A stretch of 26,815 bases of DNA from UBA7185 sp964606855 (GTDB lineage: Bacteria > Bacillota > Peptococcia > Peptococcales > Peptococcaceae), in assembly GCA_964606855.1 (NCBI GenBank), contig CAZSHM010000026.1, positions 1 through 26,815 on the forward strand, in the 5' to 3' direction. Position numbers and translations under genes: made by a program. The notes under the pieces are model-generated. The model was given only the letters and a program-made list of their open reading frames with translations. It was not told the origin of the DNA and ran no database searches. Below are positions 8,379-16,332 of this stretch, piece after piece (positions within the stretch are counted from its first letter, which is position 1; every line of letters begins with the position of its first letter).

Positions 8379-11300
8379 GTGAATATCGGTAAATTTTCAG
8401 TCAAGCGGCCTGTCACCGTGACCATGTGCGCGCTGGTGCTGATCCTCTTCGGGTTCGTCTCTTTCACCCGCATGTCGGTGGATCTGATGCCGGAGCTGGA
8501 ACTGCCCATGCTCTTGGTGATGGCTCCGTACGAAGGCGCCGGCCCGGAGGAAGTGGAGACGATGGTGACCAAACCCATCGAGAGCTCCATGGCCAGTATT
8601 TCCGGCCTCGACTCGATCAGTTCCATCAGTTCCGCCGGCAACTCCATCGTGATGCTGATGTTCGACTACGGCACGAATCTGGACACAGCCACCAATGCGG
8701 TGCGGGACGCGCTGGAGACGGCGAAGATTATCTTGCCCGAGGAGGCGCACGACATCACCCTGCTGAAGCTCAACATGGACAGCCTGCCGGTGATGATGCT
8801 GGCGGTCTCCGGCGACCGCAGCCTGGAGGATGTGAAGAAGATTGTCGATGAGACCATCGCCCCGCGTCTGGAGCGCATCGAGGGCGTGGCGGCTGCCACC
8901 GTCATGGGCGGCAGCGACGAGCAGGTGATCATCACGGCGGATCCCTATAAGCTGAGCGCTTACGGCCTCAGCGTGGGGAATATCTCGCAGGTGATCTCCG
9001 GGGAGAACGCCAACCATCCCGGCGGCTACATCACCCAGGGTGACCGGCAGATCCTGGTGCGCACGCTGGGCCAGTATCAGACGCTGGAAGAGCTGGCGGA
9101 CACGCAGGTTTCGCTGCCCTCCGGCGGCGTCGTGCGGCTGGGGGATCTGGTGGAGATCGAGATCGGATCCAGCGATCCCAGTTCCATCGTCACGCTGAAC
9201 GGCGAGAGCGTGGTCGCGATCAGTCTGCAGAAGGAGAGCGACGGCAACACGGTCGATGTGGACAAGGAGGTCCGCGCGGCGCTGGCCGACCTGGACGAGA
9301 CGCTGTTCGATGACATCGATGTCACGATCGCCTACAGTTCCGCCGACATGATCGTCAATTCGGTGCACAATGTGGAGCGCAACCTCTTCCTGGCGGTTCT
9401 GATTTCCATGCTGGTGATCTTCATCTTCCTGGGCAGTTTCCGCAGCACGCTCATCAACGGCGTGGCGATTCCGCTCTCGCTGATCTCCACCTTTGTGCTG
9501 CTCTACTTCGGCGGCTACACCCTGAACATGGTGACGCTGGCGGCGCTGGCGCTCTCGGTCGGCATGGTGGTGGACAACTCGACCGTGGTGCTGGAGAACA
9601 TCTACCGGCATCGCAGCATGGGCAAGAGCAAGTACCAGGCGGCGGTGGAGGGCACGCAGGAGGTGCTGAGTGCCGTGGTGGCCTCCACGCTGACGACGGT
9701 GGCGGTCTACCTGCCCTTTGTCTTCCTGAACGGAATCACGGCGCAGATTGTGGTGCCGTTCGCCATCACGCTCTGCTTTGCCTTGGTGGCCTCCCTGGTG
9801 GTGTCCGTCACAGTGGTTCCGATGCTCTCCTCGAAACTCCTGGTGATCTATCCGCACGCAGAAGGACAGAAGCCGAAGGGGATGGCGCGCTTCCGGCAGT
9901 GGTTCGACCGGCAGTTTGCGCGCTTTGTCGCCTGGTACCAGCGCGTTCTGGTAGCGGCGCTCGACCATAAAAAGACGGCTCTCGCGGCGGTGAGTGCGGC
10001 GCTGATCGCCTCGTTCTGCATCGCGCCGTTCTTGGGGATGGAACTTTTCCCAAGCCAGGATGCCGGTCAGATCAGCGTGTCCATCGAACTGCCCAGCAAC
10101 ACCGTGCTGGAGGAGACGGAAAAAATCGCGAAACAGGTGGAGGAGATCGTCGTCGCGGAGCCGGAGGTGGATCTGATCCTGAACAGCGTCGGCAGCAACG
10201 GCATGGTCACCGCGGCGGAGAGCAGCAGCAACACCGCCTCTCTCATTGTGATGCTGAAGCCGCTGTCCCAACGCGACCGCAGCAGCCGGGATGTGGCCTA
10301 CGATATCCAGCAACAGGTGCGCAACATTCCGGGGGCGGAGATCAACGCGAACGCCGTGGATATGCTCTCCTTATCCTCGGGCGGCTCCATCTCCATCGAG
10401 GTCAAGGGCAACAACAGCGAGGATCTGGAGCGACTGGCCAACAGCATCGAGCAGATGATGTACGAGGTGCCGGGCGCCATCAATATCGAGAACAGCACCG
10501 AGTCCACGGAGGAGGAGCTGGACATCCTCATCGACCGCGAGAAAGCGGCGTACTATAATGTGAGCGCATCCGCGGTCTATCAGACCGTGGCGCTGGCGCT
10601 CAACGAATCGAGCGTCTCCAAATACCGCGGGGGCGAGGAGGAGCTGGACATCGTTCTGCGCTATCCGCCGGAGATGACGAAATCCCTGGCCAACCTGGAA
10701 AATCTGATGGTTCCCTCCAACAGCGGCGGACAAGTGCCGCTGAGCGAGGTGGCGACCGTGCAGCACGGGTTCGGACAGCGGAATATCAGCCGTCAGGATC
10801 AGAGCCGCATCGCCACCATCTCCTGTGATGCCTACGGCCGCGACATGGGCAGCGTCTACAACGACATCCAGTCGCGCCTGGAGAAGATGCCGATCCCGGC
10901 GGGATGCACCATCGAGGCGGGCGGCGAAGTGGCCAGCATGCTGGACATGTTCTCCGACCTCTTCCTGATGATCGCCCTGGCGCTGGTTCTGGTCTACATG
11001 GTGATGGCCTGCCAGTTTGAGAGTCTCATGCTGCCGGTGCTGATCATGGTCAGCGTGCCGGTGATGTTCATCGGCGTGTTTCCGGGGCTCCTGATCAGCG
11101 GGCAGACCATCAACATGATGTCCCTGCTGGGTGTGCTGATGCTGGAGGGCATCGTGGTCAACAACGCCATCGTCCTCCTAGATTATGTGGGACAGCTGCG
11201 CAAGAGAGGCTACTCCAAGCGCGAGGCCCTGGTGGAGGCCGGCAAGACGAGAATGCGGCCGATCCTGGTCACGACGCTGACGACCGTGCTGGCGATGATC

Positions 11301-11636
11301 CCGCAGCTGGTGAGCGGCGCCGAGGGCGCGGAGATTTTCCGGCCCATGGCAGCGACCGTGATCTTCGGGCTCACCTGCTCCACGATCATCAGCCTTCTGG
11401 TGATCCCCGTCCTCTATGAGATCATGGAGAGCTGGCCGGGCAGAGTCCGCCGGCACATCATGAAGAACAATCCGCAGGAGGAGATCGACGCGGCGATGCT
11501 GGCGCTGGAGGAAGGCCACTGGCGCGATTGGGAGGCGATGCAGGCGTCCGCGGAGAAGGAGGTCTTGACGGAAGGACAGACAGAGAACCGGAGTGAACCG
11601 CAGGCGGAATCGCAGACGGAACCGCAGAGAGAGTGA
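8379..11636 (+). CDS. RND multidrug efflux transporter permease (HAE1/AcrB-like)
   Basis: A 1085-residue inner-membrane proton-driven exporter of the resistance-nodulation-division superfamily. The N-terminus (KFSVKRPVTVTM) precedes TM1. Two large extracytoplasmic loops follow TM1 and TM7, and two six-helix bundles are evident. TM4 contains GMVVDNSTVVLEN, with the proton-relay Asp at D399 and Asn at 400 in place of the second Asp of AcrB, a common variant in this family. TM10 carries the matching GIVVNNAIVLLDY. Translation starts at GTG 8379, with GAGGTGA overlapping the previous stop. The C-terminus has a 30-residue polar tail of Glu/Gln/Ser/Thr-Pro repeats. No outer-membrane factor gene is nearby. 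The substrate is unknown; the TetR partner suggests induction by a small lipophilic ligand. Confidence 0.93.
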   Translation: MNIGKFSVKRPVTVTMCALVLILFGFVSFTRMSVDLMPELELPMLLVMAPYEGAGPEEVETMVTKPIESSMASISGLDSISSISSAGNSIVMLMFDYGTNLDTATNAVRDALETAKIILPEEAHDITLLKLNMDSLPVMMLAVSGDRSLEDVKKIVDETIAPRLERIEGVAAATVMGGSDEQVIITADPYKLSAYGLSVGNISQVISGENANHPGGYITQGDRQILVRTLGQYQTLEELADTQVSLPSGGVVRLGDLVEIEIGSSDPSSIVTLNGESVVAISLQKESDGNTVDVDKEVRAALADLDETLFDDIDVTIAYSSADMIVNSVHNVERNLFLAVLISMLVIFIFLGSFRSTLINGVAIPLSLISTFVLLYFGGYTLNMVTLAALALSVGMVVDNSTVVLENIYRHRSMGKSKYQAAVEGTQEVLSAVVASTLTTVAVYLPFVFLNGITAQIVVPFAITLCFALVASLVVSVTVVPMLSSKLLVIYPHAEGQKPKGMARFRQWFDRQFARFVAWYQRVLVAALDHKKTALAAVSAALIASFCIAPFLGMELFPSQDAGQISVSIELPSNTVLEETEKIAKQVEEIVVAEPEVDLILNSVGSNGMVTAAESSSNTASLIVMLKPLSQRDRSSRDVAYDIQQQVRNIPGAEINANAVDMLSLSSGGSISIEVKGNNSEDLERLANSIEQMMYEVPGAINIENSTESTEEELDILIDREKAAYYNVSASAVYQTVALALNESSVSKYRGGEEELDIVLRYPPEMTKSLANLENLMVPSNSGGQVPLSEVATVQHGFGQRNISRQDQSRIATISCDAYGRDMGSVYNDIQSRLEKMPIPAGCTIEAGGEVASMLDMFSDLFLMIALALVLVYMVMACQFESLMLPVLIMVSVPVMFIGVFPGLLISGQTINMMSLLGVLMLEGIVVNNAIVLLDYVGQLRKRGYSKREALVEAGKTRMRPILVTTLTTVLAMIPQLVSGAEGAEIFRPMAATVIFGLTCSTIISLLVIPVLYEIMESWPGRVRRHIMKNNPQEEIDAAMLALEEGHWRDWEAMQASAEKEVLTEGQTENRSEPQAESQTEPQRE

Positions 11637-11693
11637 CAGGCGGAAAGCTGGAGAGGAGCGCGGCAGGCAGGATTGGAAAGCGAGGGGATCGCT

Positions 11694-12272
11694 TTGGGAG
11701 AAAAACAGGACAAACGGGAACGCCTTTTGCAGGCGGCACAGAAGGAATTTTTTGAGAACGGCTACCACAATGTCACTTCGGAGGAGATCGCAAGGCAGGC
11801 CGGGGTGGGCAAAGGGACACTCTACGCGTACTTTGAGAGCAAGCAGGCGCTCTTTTCCGAGGTGCTGCGCTTCAATGTGCAGCAGTACTACGACAGACTG
11901 GTGGTGCTGATCGACGAGAACCACTCCTTCACGGAGAATCTGCGCAGTCTGGTGCACTACCATCTGGAGCACCTGCAGGAGATGGATCTCTACTTTACGC
12001 GCTTTATGGCGGACGCGCCGGGGCACAGCGAGCACGTGCTGGCGAAAAATGCCAAACAGTATGTCGGGAAACTGCTGGGCGGCATGGTGGAGGCGGGCAT
12101 CCGCAGCGGGGAGCTGCGGGAGATCAACGTGGAGCTGGCGCCGGGCTATCTGGTCGGTATCTTCCTGGGGCTCTTGCATGCGTTCAACCTGGAAGAGATG
12201 ACGGAGGCGGAGAAGGCGAACCTGGAGGATGATGTGCTGGATCTGATGCTGCACGGAATGGCGGCGCGATAG
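11694..12272 (+). CDS. TetR/AcrR-family transcriptional regulator of the efflux operon
   Basis: A 192-residue regulator with a typical N-terminal TetR helix-turn-helix: LLQAAQKEFFENGYHNVTSEEIA, then AGVGKGTLYAYFESKQALF. A helical ligand-binding domain of about 140 residues follows. It probably represses the upstream promoter at the palindrome 6951-6966 and is released by a pump substrate. The TTG at 11694 is preferred because GAGGGG at 11681-11686 lies 7 bases before it; an in-frame TTG at 11673 has poorer spacing. The gap to the pump gene is 57 bases on the same strand without a terminator, so it should be co-transcribed and autoregulated. Ligand identity cannot be inferred. Confidence 0.9.
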   Translation: MGEKQDKRERLLQAAQKEFFENGYHNVTSEEIARQAGVGKGTLYAYFESKQALFSEVLRFNVQQYYDRLVVLIDENHSFTENLRSLVHYHLEHLQEMDLYFTRFMADAPGHSEHVLAKNAKQYVGKLLGGMVEAGIRSGELREINVELAPGYLVGIFLGLLHAFNLEEMTEAEKANLEDDVLDLMLHGMAAR

Positions 12273-12326
12273 CGCGGGGGATGCGTGTACCGTCGGGATC
12301 GGTCCGGAGTGAGGGAGGTTTTTTGC

Positions 12327-13265
12327 ATGAAACGGAGAGTTAGCTGGATTTTCGTCTGCGGCCTGCTGCTGGCGGTGCTCCTGACGGCGGGCGGCTGTGG
12401 GCCTTCCCAGCAGCAGGACGGCCAGGGCGGCACGTCGGGGCTTGCGCAGGCGACGGCTGCCGCGTTTGCCGATGCGGGCGTCGAGGAGAAGGACGTGCGC
12501 GATCTGCGGGCGGAGCTGGACGCGGCGGACACGCAGCCGGTCTACAATGTGGAGTTTGTGGCGAACGATATGGATTATGACTACCGCATCGACGGCAGCA
12601 CGGGCGAGGTGCTGTGGAGCCAGAAGGCGGCCGTTGTCGCGCCGTCCGGCGAAAATCCGCCGGCGAATTCGACCGGCACCGAGCAGCCGACGGATCAGGG
12701 CGCGAACGCGTCCGGCACACAGACGGCACAGTCCGGCCAGAGTGCGCAGACGACACAGCCCGCACAGTCCGCGCAGGGCGCGACGACCGATATCGGTGGC
12801 GCGCGGGCCAAGGAGATCGCGCTGGCGCAGGCCGGCGTGCAGGAGGCCGATGCCTGGGAGCTCAAGACGGAGCGCGACTATGCGCGCGGGAAACTGGTCT
12901 ATGAAGTGGACTTTGAGACAGCGGAGAACGACTACGACTATCAGATCGACGGCGCGACGGGCGAGATTCTCTGGAGCCAGGTAGAGCCGCGTCGCACGGC
13001 GCAGCAGGCACAGCAGACACAGCAGGCACAGCAGTCGGGCGGACAGAGCCAGACGGTGGCGGATATCGGCGGCGCGCGGGCCAAGGAGATCGCCCTGTCG
13101 AACGCGGGCGTGCGCGAGGCGGACACGCGGGAGCTCAAGACGGAGCGCGACTATGAGCGCGGCAAGCTGATCTACGAGGTCGAGTTCGAGGTGGGGCAGT
13201 ACGACTACGACTACCAGATCGACGCCGCGACGGGCGAAATCCTATGGAACGAGGTAGATCTGTAA
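12327..13265 (+). CDS. Lipoprotein with three PepSY-like domains
   Basis: A 312-residue exported lipoprotein. The signal peptide ends LLTAGG-C24, a lipobox. Three PepSY-type modules follow, at about residues 38-98, 155-220 and 246-311. Each ends in a Y-D-Y-x-I-D-x-x-T-G-E-x-L-W pattern typical of PepSY (a beta hairpin ending IDAxTGE). Modules two and three are near-duplicates in protein and DNA (12789-12986 versus 13062-13259). Linkers are low complexity: Gln/Thr/Ser/Ala-rich between modules one and two, and AQQAQQTQQAQQ between two and three. PepSY domains are often linked to peptidase inhibition or extracellular sensing, but no biochemical role is assigned here. GAGGGAGG 8 bases upstream fixes the ATG at 12327. 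It lies 54 bases downstream of tetR and may be part of the efflux transcript. Confidence 0.85.
   Translation: MKRRVSWIFVCGLLLAVLLTAGGCGPSQQQDGQGGTSGLAQATAAAFADAGVEEKDVRDLRAELDAADTQPVYNVEFVANDMDYDYRIDGSTGEVLWSQKAAVVAPSGENPPANSTGTEQPTDQGANASGTQTAQSGQSAQTTQPAQSAQGATTDIGGARAKEIALAQAGVQEADAWELKTERDYARGKLVYEVDFETAENDYDYQIDGATGEILWSQVEPRRTAQQAQQTQQAQQSGGQSQTVADIGGARAKEIALSNAGVREADTRELKTERDYERGKLIYEVEFEVGQYDYDYQIDAATGEILWNEVDL
12789..13259 (+). repeat. Tandem PepSY module duplication
   Basis: Two 198-base copies, 12789-12986 and 13062-13259, have their starts 273 bases apart. Nearly identical blocks include GGCGCGCGGGCCAAGGAGAT and GAGCTCAAGACGGAGCGCGA. The spacer holds CAG/CA micro-repeats (about 12999-13035). 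This indicates a fairly recent in-frame module duplication inside the lipoprotein gene, and a possible site for copy-number change. Confidence 0.85.
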
Positions 13266-13305
13266 ACTTGGACGGATACGGCACAGGACGGGGGAGGAGC
13301 AGACG

Positions 13306-14064
13306 ATGCTGAAACTGATTTCCTGGAATGTGAACGGTCTGCGCGCCTGTGTGGGCAAAGGCTTCCTCGAGTATTTTCGGCAGAGCGATGCGGATGTCTT
13401 CTGCCTGCAGGAGACCAAACTGCAGGCAGGGCAGCTGGATCTGGATCTGGAGGGCTACCGGCAGTACTGGAACTACGCCGACCGAAAGGGATATTCCGGC
13501 ACGGCGGTCTTCAGCCGCCGTGCGCCGCTGGATGTACACTACGGGCTGCCGCAGGAGGTACACAACCACGAGGGGCGGGTCATCACCCTGGAGTTTGATG
13601 CGTTCTTCCTCATGACGGTCTACACGCCCAACGCGCAGGAGGAGCTGGCGCGCCTGGATTACCGGATGCAGTGGGAGGATGACTTCCGCGCCTATCTGCG
13701 GGAACTGGACGCGAAGAAGCCGCTGATCGTCTGCGGGGATCTCAACGTGGCGCACCGGGAGATCGATCTGAAGAATCCGAAGACCAACCGCCGCAACCCC
13801 GGTTTCACCGACGAGGAGCGCGGCAAGATGACGGAACTTTTGGCGGCGGGGTTCACGGACAGTTTCCGCTACTTTTATCCGGACCGGACCGACGCCTACA
13901 GCTGGTGGTCCTACCGGTTCCGCGCGCGGGAAAAGAACGTCGGCTGGCGCATCGACTACGTTCTGACATCCGACCGCCTGCAGCCGCGGCTGCGCGGCGC
14001 CGCCATCCACAGCGAAGTGCTGGGGAGCGATCACTGTCCGGTGGAGCTGACACTGGAAATCTGA
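13306..14064 (+). CDS. xth: Exodeoxyribonuclease III (AP endonuclease, Xth family)
   Basis: A 252-residue enzyme of base-excision repair that cleaves DNA 5' to abasic sites and removes 3'-blocking groups. All family motifs are visible in order: SWNVNGLRA (Asn7), LQETKL (metal-binding Glu), YTPNAQ, GDLNVAH (Asp/Asn), WRIDYVL, and the C-terminal GSDHCPVEL with the catalytic Asp-His. The length is normal. The ATG at 13306 follows a GGGGGAGGAG ribosome site. It lies 40 bases after the PepSY gene and 40 bases before the GNAT gene on the same strand, which suggests co-transcription, although the efflux link is probably only positional. The symbol may be exoA in some annotations. Confidence 0.95.
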   Translation: MLKLISWNVNGLRACVGKGFLEYFRQSDADVFCLQETKLQAGQLDLDLEGYRQYWNYADRKGYSGTAVFSRRAPLDVHYGLPQEVHNHEGRVITLEFDAFFLMTVYTPNAQEELARLDYRMQWEDDFRAYLRELDAKKPLIVCGDLNVAHREIDLKNPKTNRRNPGFTDEERGKMTELLAAGFTDSFRYFYPDRTDAYSWWSYRFRAREKNVGWRIDYVLTSDRLQPRLRGAAIHSEVLGSDHCPVELTLEI

Positions 14065-14104
14065 GGGCGCGAAACGCCGATCCGGGAAAGGACGGGGGCC
14101 GAGT

Positions 14105-14545
14105 ATGATCGAGCTGGACGGGATGCGCGACGCGGAAATCAAGCTGACGCTGTCGAATCTGCTGCCCAAGGGGCATGCGGACATGGGGGAGATGCCGATC
14201 CTCCTCTTCAACATCCGCCTCTTGGACGACACGCGGATCGGGTACTGCGATCTGCGCCTGGGGGACAGTGCCATGACGGAGATCCTGGGGCATATCGGCT
14301 ATGGGATCGACGCGCCCTACCGCGGCCATCACTACGCGGAGCATGCCTGCCGTCTGCTCTGCGGCTACGCGCGGCGCGCCAATATGACGCGGCTGGACAT
14401 CACCTGCGATGTGGACAATCTCGCGTCCATCCGCACCTGTGAGCGTCTGGGCGCGGCGCTGGTCGGCACGGTGGAGGTGCCGCCCTGGTGCCCCGACTAC
14501 GCGCTGGGCAGCCGGCGCAAGTACCGTTACCGGATCCTGCTGTAG
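14105..14545 (+). CDS. GNAT-family N-acetyltransferase
   Basis: A 146-residue single-domain acetyltransferase predicted to use acetyl-CoA. The beta-strand GHIGYGIDAPYRGHHYA contains the pyrophosphate-binding loop; its R-G-H-H-Y-A departs from the common R/Q-G-x-G-x-A/G by having His at the second Gly. The following helix (HACRLLCGYARRA) and LDITCDVDNLASIRTCERLGA form the classic N-x-x-S-x-x-x-x-E-x-x-G motif. The substrate is unknown. It is the last gene before the bidirectional terminator. The ATG at 14105 has a weak GGACGGGGG ribosome site. Confidence 0.85.
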   Translation: MIELDGMRDAEIKLTLSNLLPKGHADMGEMPILLFNIRLLDDTRIGYCDLRLGDSAMTEILGHIGYGIDAPYRGHHYAEHACRLLCGYARRANMTRLDITCDVDNLASIRTCERLGAALVGTVEVPPWCPDYALGSRRKYRYRILL

Positions 14546-14592
14546 GGCGGGGTTCTCCGCTCTGCGGAGGAACGTCGCTGCTGCATCCTGTG

Positions 14593-14626
14593 AAAAGAGA
14601 CAGTCCCGGCGGGACTGTCTCTTTTT
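14593..14626. terminator. Bidirectional Rho-independent terminator
   Basis: GAGACAGTCCC (14597-14607) and GGGACTGTCTC (14611-14621) form a perfect 11-bp stem with a GGC loop, flanked by AAAA and TTTTT. It ends the + strand GNAT transcript and, read on the minus strand, the CLC transcript whose stop is at 14661. Confidence 0.95.
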
Positions 14627-14660
14627 CCGTTCTGCACGCCTCTCCCGCGCGGACGGGCCT

Positions 14661-15947
14661 TCAGCGGGTGCGCGTGTTGATATACTTGGGGTGCAGTTTG
14701 TCGTAGACGATCTTCTGGCTGCGGTAGAGACCGTAATAGCCGGAGAAGACATAGCTCACGGCGCAGGCCACGAAGAAGAGCAGCGCGTTCGCGTGCCCGA
14801 ACAGTTCCACGCTGAAGAGCACCGCCGCCAGCGGGCAGTTGACCACGCCGCAGAAGAGCGCGATCATGCCGATGGCCGCGCCGAAGGCAGGATCGAGCCC
14901 CAGAAGGGGCGCCGCCACGTTGCCCAAGGTTGCGCCCACGACGAGGGCTGGCGCAATCTCGCCGCCTTTGAATCCCGCGCCCAAGGTGACGGCCGTGAAG
15001 AGAATCTTGAGGAGAAAGGCGAAGGTGGGACAGGTGCCCGTCATGGACAGCTGCAGCAGTTCCGCGCTGTAGCCGTTGTAGGCGTCGCTCCCGGAGAGGA
15101 GCGTGAGCGCGATCACCAGGAGTCCGCCGACGAAGACGCGGAGATAGTCGTTGGGCAGAACTTTTGTGTAGAGCGCCACCGCCCGGCGGAGCGCGTAACA
15201 GAAGAGGATGCTGACCAGGCCGCAGAGAATCGCCAGTAGGATGACGCGCAGGAACAGCGGCGCGGAGAGCTCCAGCGCCTCAAACTGCGGGAAACGCGGC
15301 AGGCTGATCCGGCCGCGCTGGAGGATGGCGTAGGCGATGGCGGCGGAGACGGCGCTCGGCACCAGGGCACTGTAGTGGACAATGCCCACGCTGATGACCT
15401 CGATGCTGAAGACCGCCGCGGCGATGGGCGTCCCGAAGATCGCGGTAAAGGCGGCGCTCATGCCGCAGATGACGATGATGTGGATGTCGGTATCCTTCAG
15501 GCGAAAGAGTCCGCCCAGCGCCTCCCCGATGCTGCCGCCCACCTGTAGGGCGGCGCCCACGCGCCCCGCGGAGCCGCCGCACAGATGCGTCAGCAGCGTG
15601 CCGCAGAAGATGAGCGGGGCCATCTTGAGGGGAATCGGCTCCTTGGACTGGATGGAGTAGAGCACCAGACTGGTGCCGGGATCCTCCCGCAGCCCCGCGG
15701 CGTGATAGGCGCCGACGATCAACAGCCCCGCCGCGGGCAGGAGAAAGAGCAGCCAGGGATGCCCCTGGCGCACCGCGGTGGTCAGATCGATGCCGACGTG
15801 GAGCGCCGCGCCGGCCAGGCCGCAGACGGCGCCCGTCACGGCGCCGAAGACGAGCCAGCGCAGGAACCAGAGGGCGTAGAGACTGCTGTATTGAACCTGA
15901 AAGCGTATTTTTTCCTGCAGCTGCTGCCGATCGGGGCGCCGGGGCAT
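14661..15947 (-). CDS. CLC-family anion channel/antiporter, variant gating residue
   Basis: A polytopic membrane protein of 428 residues from the ATG at 15947. Family features include GGSAGRVGAALQVGGSIG (the GREGP region at helix F), MSAAFTAIFGTPIAAAVFSIEV (helix H), LGAGFKGGEIAPALVVGATLGN (helix N) and SGYYGLYRSQKI, with the likely central Tyr. The GFKGGE form resembles the fluoride-type CLC-F clade more than classic EriC. The external gating Glu is replaced by Val130 (codon GTG at 15558-15560) and the next Pro by Ala; ClC-K channels also have Val there. Together these suggest altered coupling or a leak-like channel for chloride or fluoride. An in-frame TTG at 15983 would add 12 residues but has no ribosome site. 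No CBS domains are present. Confidence 0.88.
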   Translation of the reverse strand: MPRRPDRQQLQEKIRFQVQYSSLYALWFLRWLVFGAVTGAVCGLAGAALHVGIDLTTAVRQGHPWLLFLLPAAGLLIVGAYHAAGLREDPGTSLVLYSIQSKEPIPLKMAPLIFCGTLLTHLCGGSAGRVGAALQVGGSIGEALGGLFRLKDTDIHIIVICGMSAAFTAIFGTPIAAAVFSIEVISVGIVHYSALVPSAVSAAIAYAILQRGRISLPRFPQFEALELSAPLFLRVILLAILCGLVSILFCYALRRAVALYTKVLPNDYLRVFVGGLLVIALTLLSGSDAYNGYSAELLQLSMTGTCPTFAFLLKILFTAVTLGAGFKGGEIAPALVVGATLGNVAAPLLGLDPAFGAAIGMIALFCGVVNCPLAAVLFSVELFGHANALLFFVACAVSYVFSGYYGLYRSQKIVYDKLHPKYINTRTR

Positions 15948-16088
15948 GGGAATCGTCTCTTTTCTGCGGGGATTTTCTGCCAAGGGTTGGAACCGCGCAG
16001 GCGCGGGCCGGGGCGGCGCGCGGCCGGAAGGCGGGCAGAGCGGGCAAGCGGAACGGAAGCGGCGGGCAGAGGAGCGCCGCCCTTTTTC

Positions 16089-16117
16089 AGTATACCCGCA
16101 ATCGCGGCGCGGCGCAA
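16089..16117 (-). promoter_or_regulatory. Promoter of the CLC gene
   Basis: On the minus strand, TTGCGC (16112-16117) and TATACT (16089-16094) are spaced by 17 bases. The predicted start near 16082 gives a leader of roughly 135 bases before the ATG at 15947. Confidence 0.65.
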
Positions 16118-16141
16118 CACAAAAGTGCGCCGCGGTTGCGG
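16096..16141. repeat. Inverted repeat over the CLC promoter
   Basis: CCGCAATCGCGGCGC (16096-16110) and GCGCCGCGGTTGCGG (16127-16141) form a 15-bp stem with one G-U pair around a 16-base loop. The left arm fills the -35/-10 spacer of the minus promoter, and the -35 box lies in the loop. It could be an operator or a cruciform-prone element. Confidence 0.6.
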
Positions 16142-16258
16142 ACGAACCGGCCGCCCGTCCGCGGCGGGTGCCGGGCGCCGCTGCGGCCGGGCGCGGGTTC
16201 GGCGGCGCGGCGGGAGGAGAAACCGCGCAATTTTGCTGTGGCGTCCCGCTCCACGGTA

Positions 16259-16267
16259 TGCTATACT
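16259..16267 (+). promoter_or_regulatory. Extended -10 promoter element for the PNP gene
   Basis: TGCTATACT is an extended -10 element (TGn + TATACT) about 65 bases before the PNP start codon. The -35 region has no good match, consistent with extended -10 dependence. Confidence 0.55.
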
Positions 16268-16332
16268 GTCAGTAGAACAGCGCGCCGCCGGCAGTGCCCC
16301 GCGCGCGGGAGAGACGAAGGAGCGTGGATCGC

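Larger units (their letters stand above)
15948..16332. other. Divergent promoter region between the CLC gene and punA
   Basis: A 385-base, very GC-rich spacer. It holds a minus-strand promoter (16089-16117), a 15-bp hairpin (16096-16141) overlapping that promoter, and an extended -10 element for the + strand (16259-16267). The stretch 16142-16230 is almost entirely G and C, with no gene. No fluoride-riboswitch-like sequence is recognisable in the CLC leader. Confidence 0.6.

Noticed and set aside
8397..10313. Minus-strand frame of 638 residues opposite the RND pump
   Set aside because: His/Arg/Gln-rich antisense shadow of a GC-rich gene.
14409..15239. + strand frame of 276 residues overlapping the GNAT and CLC genes
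   Set aside because: Crosses the bidirectional terminator and lies antisense to a clear CLC protein; no motif.
15948..16090. Fluoride riboswitch in the CLC leader
   Set aside because: Fluoride-type CLC genes often have one, but I see none of its conserved sequence blocks on the minus strand here.
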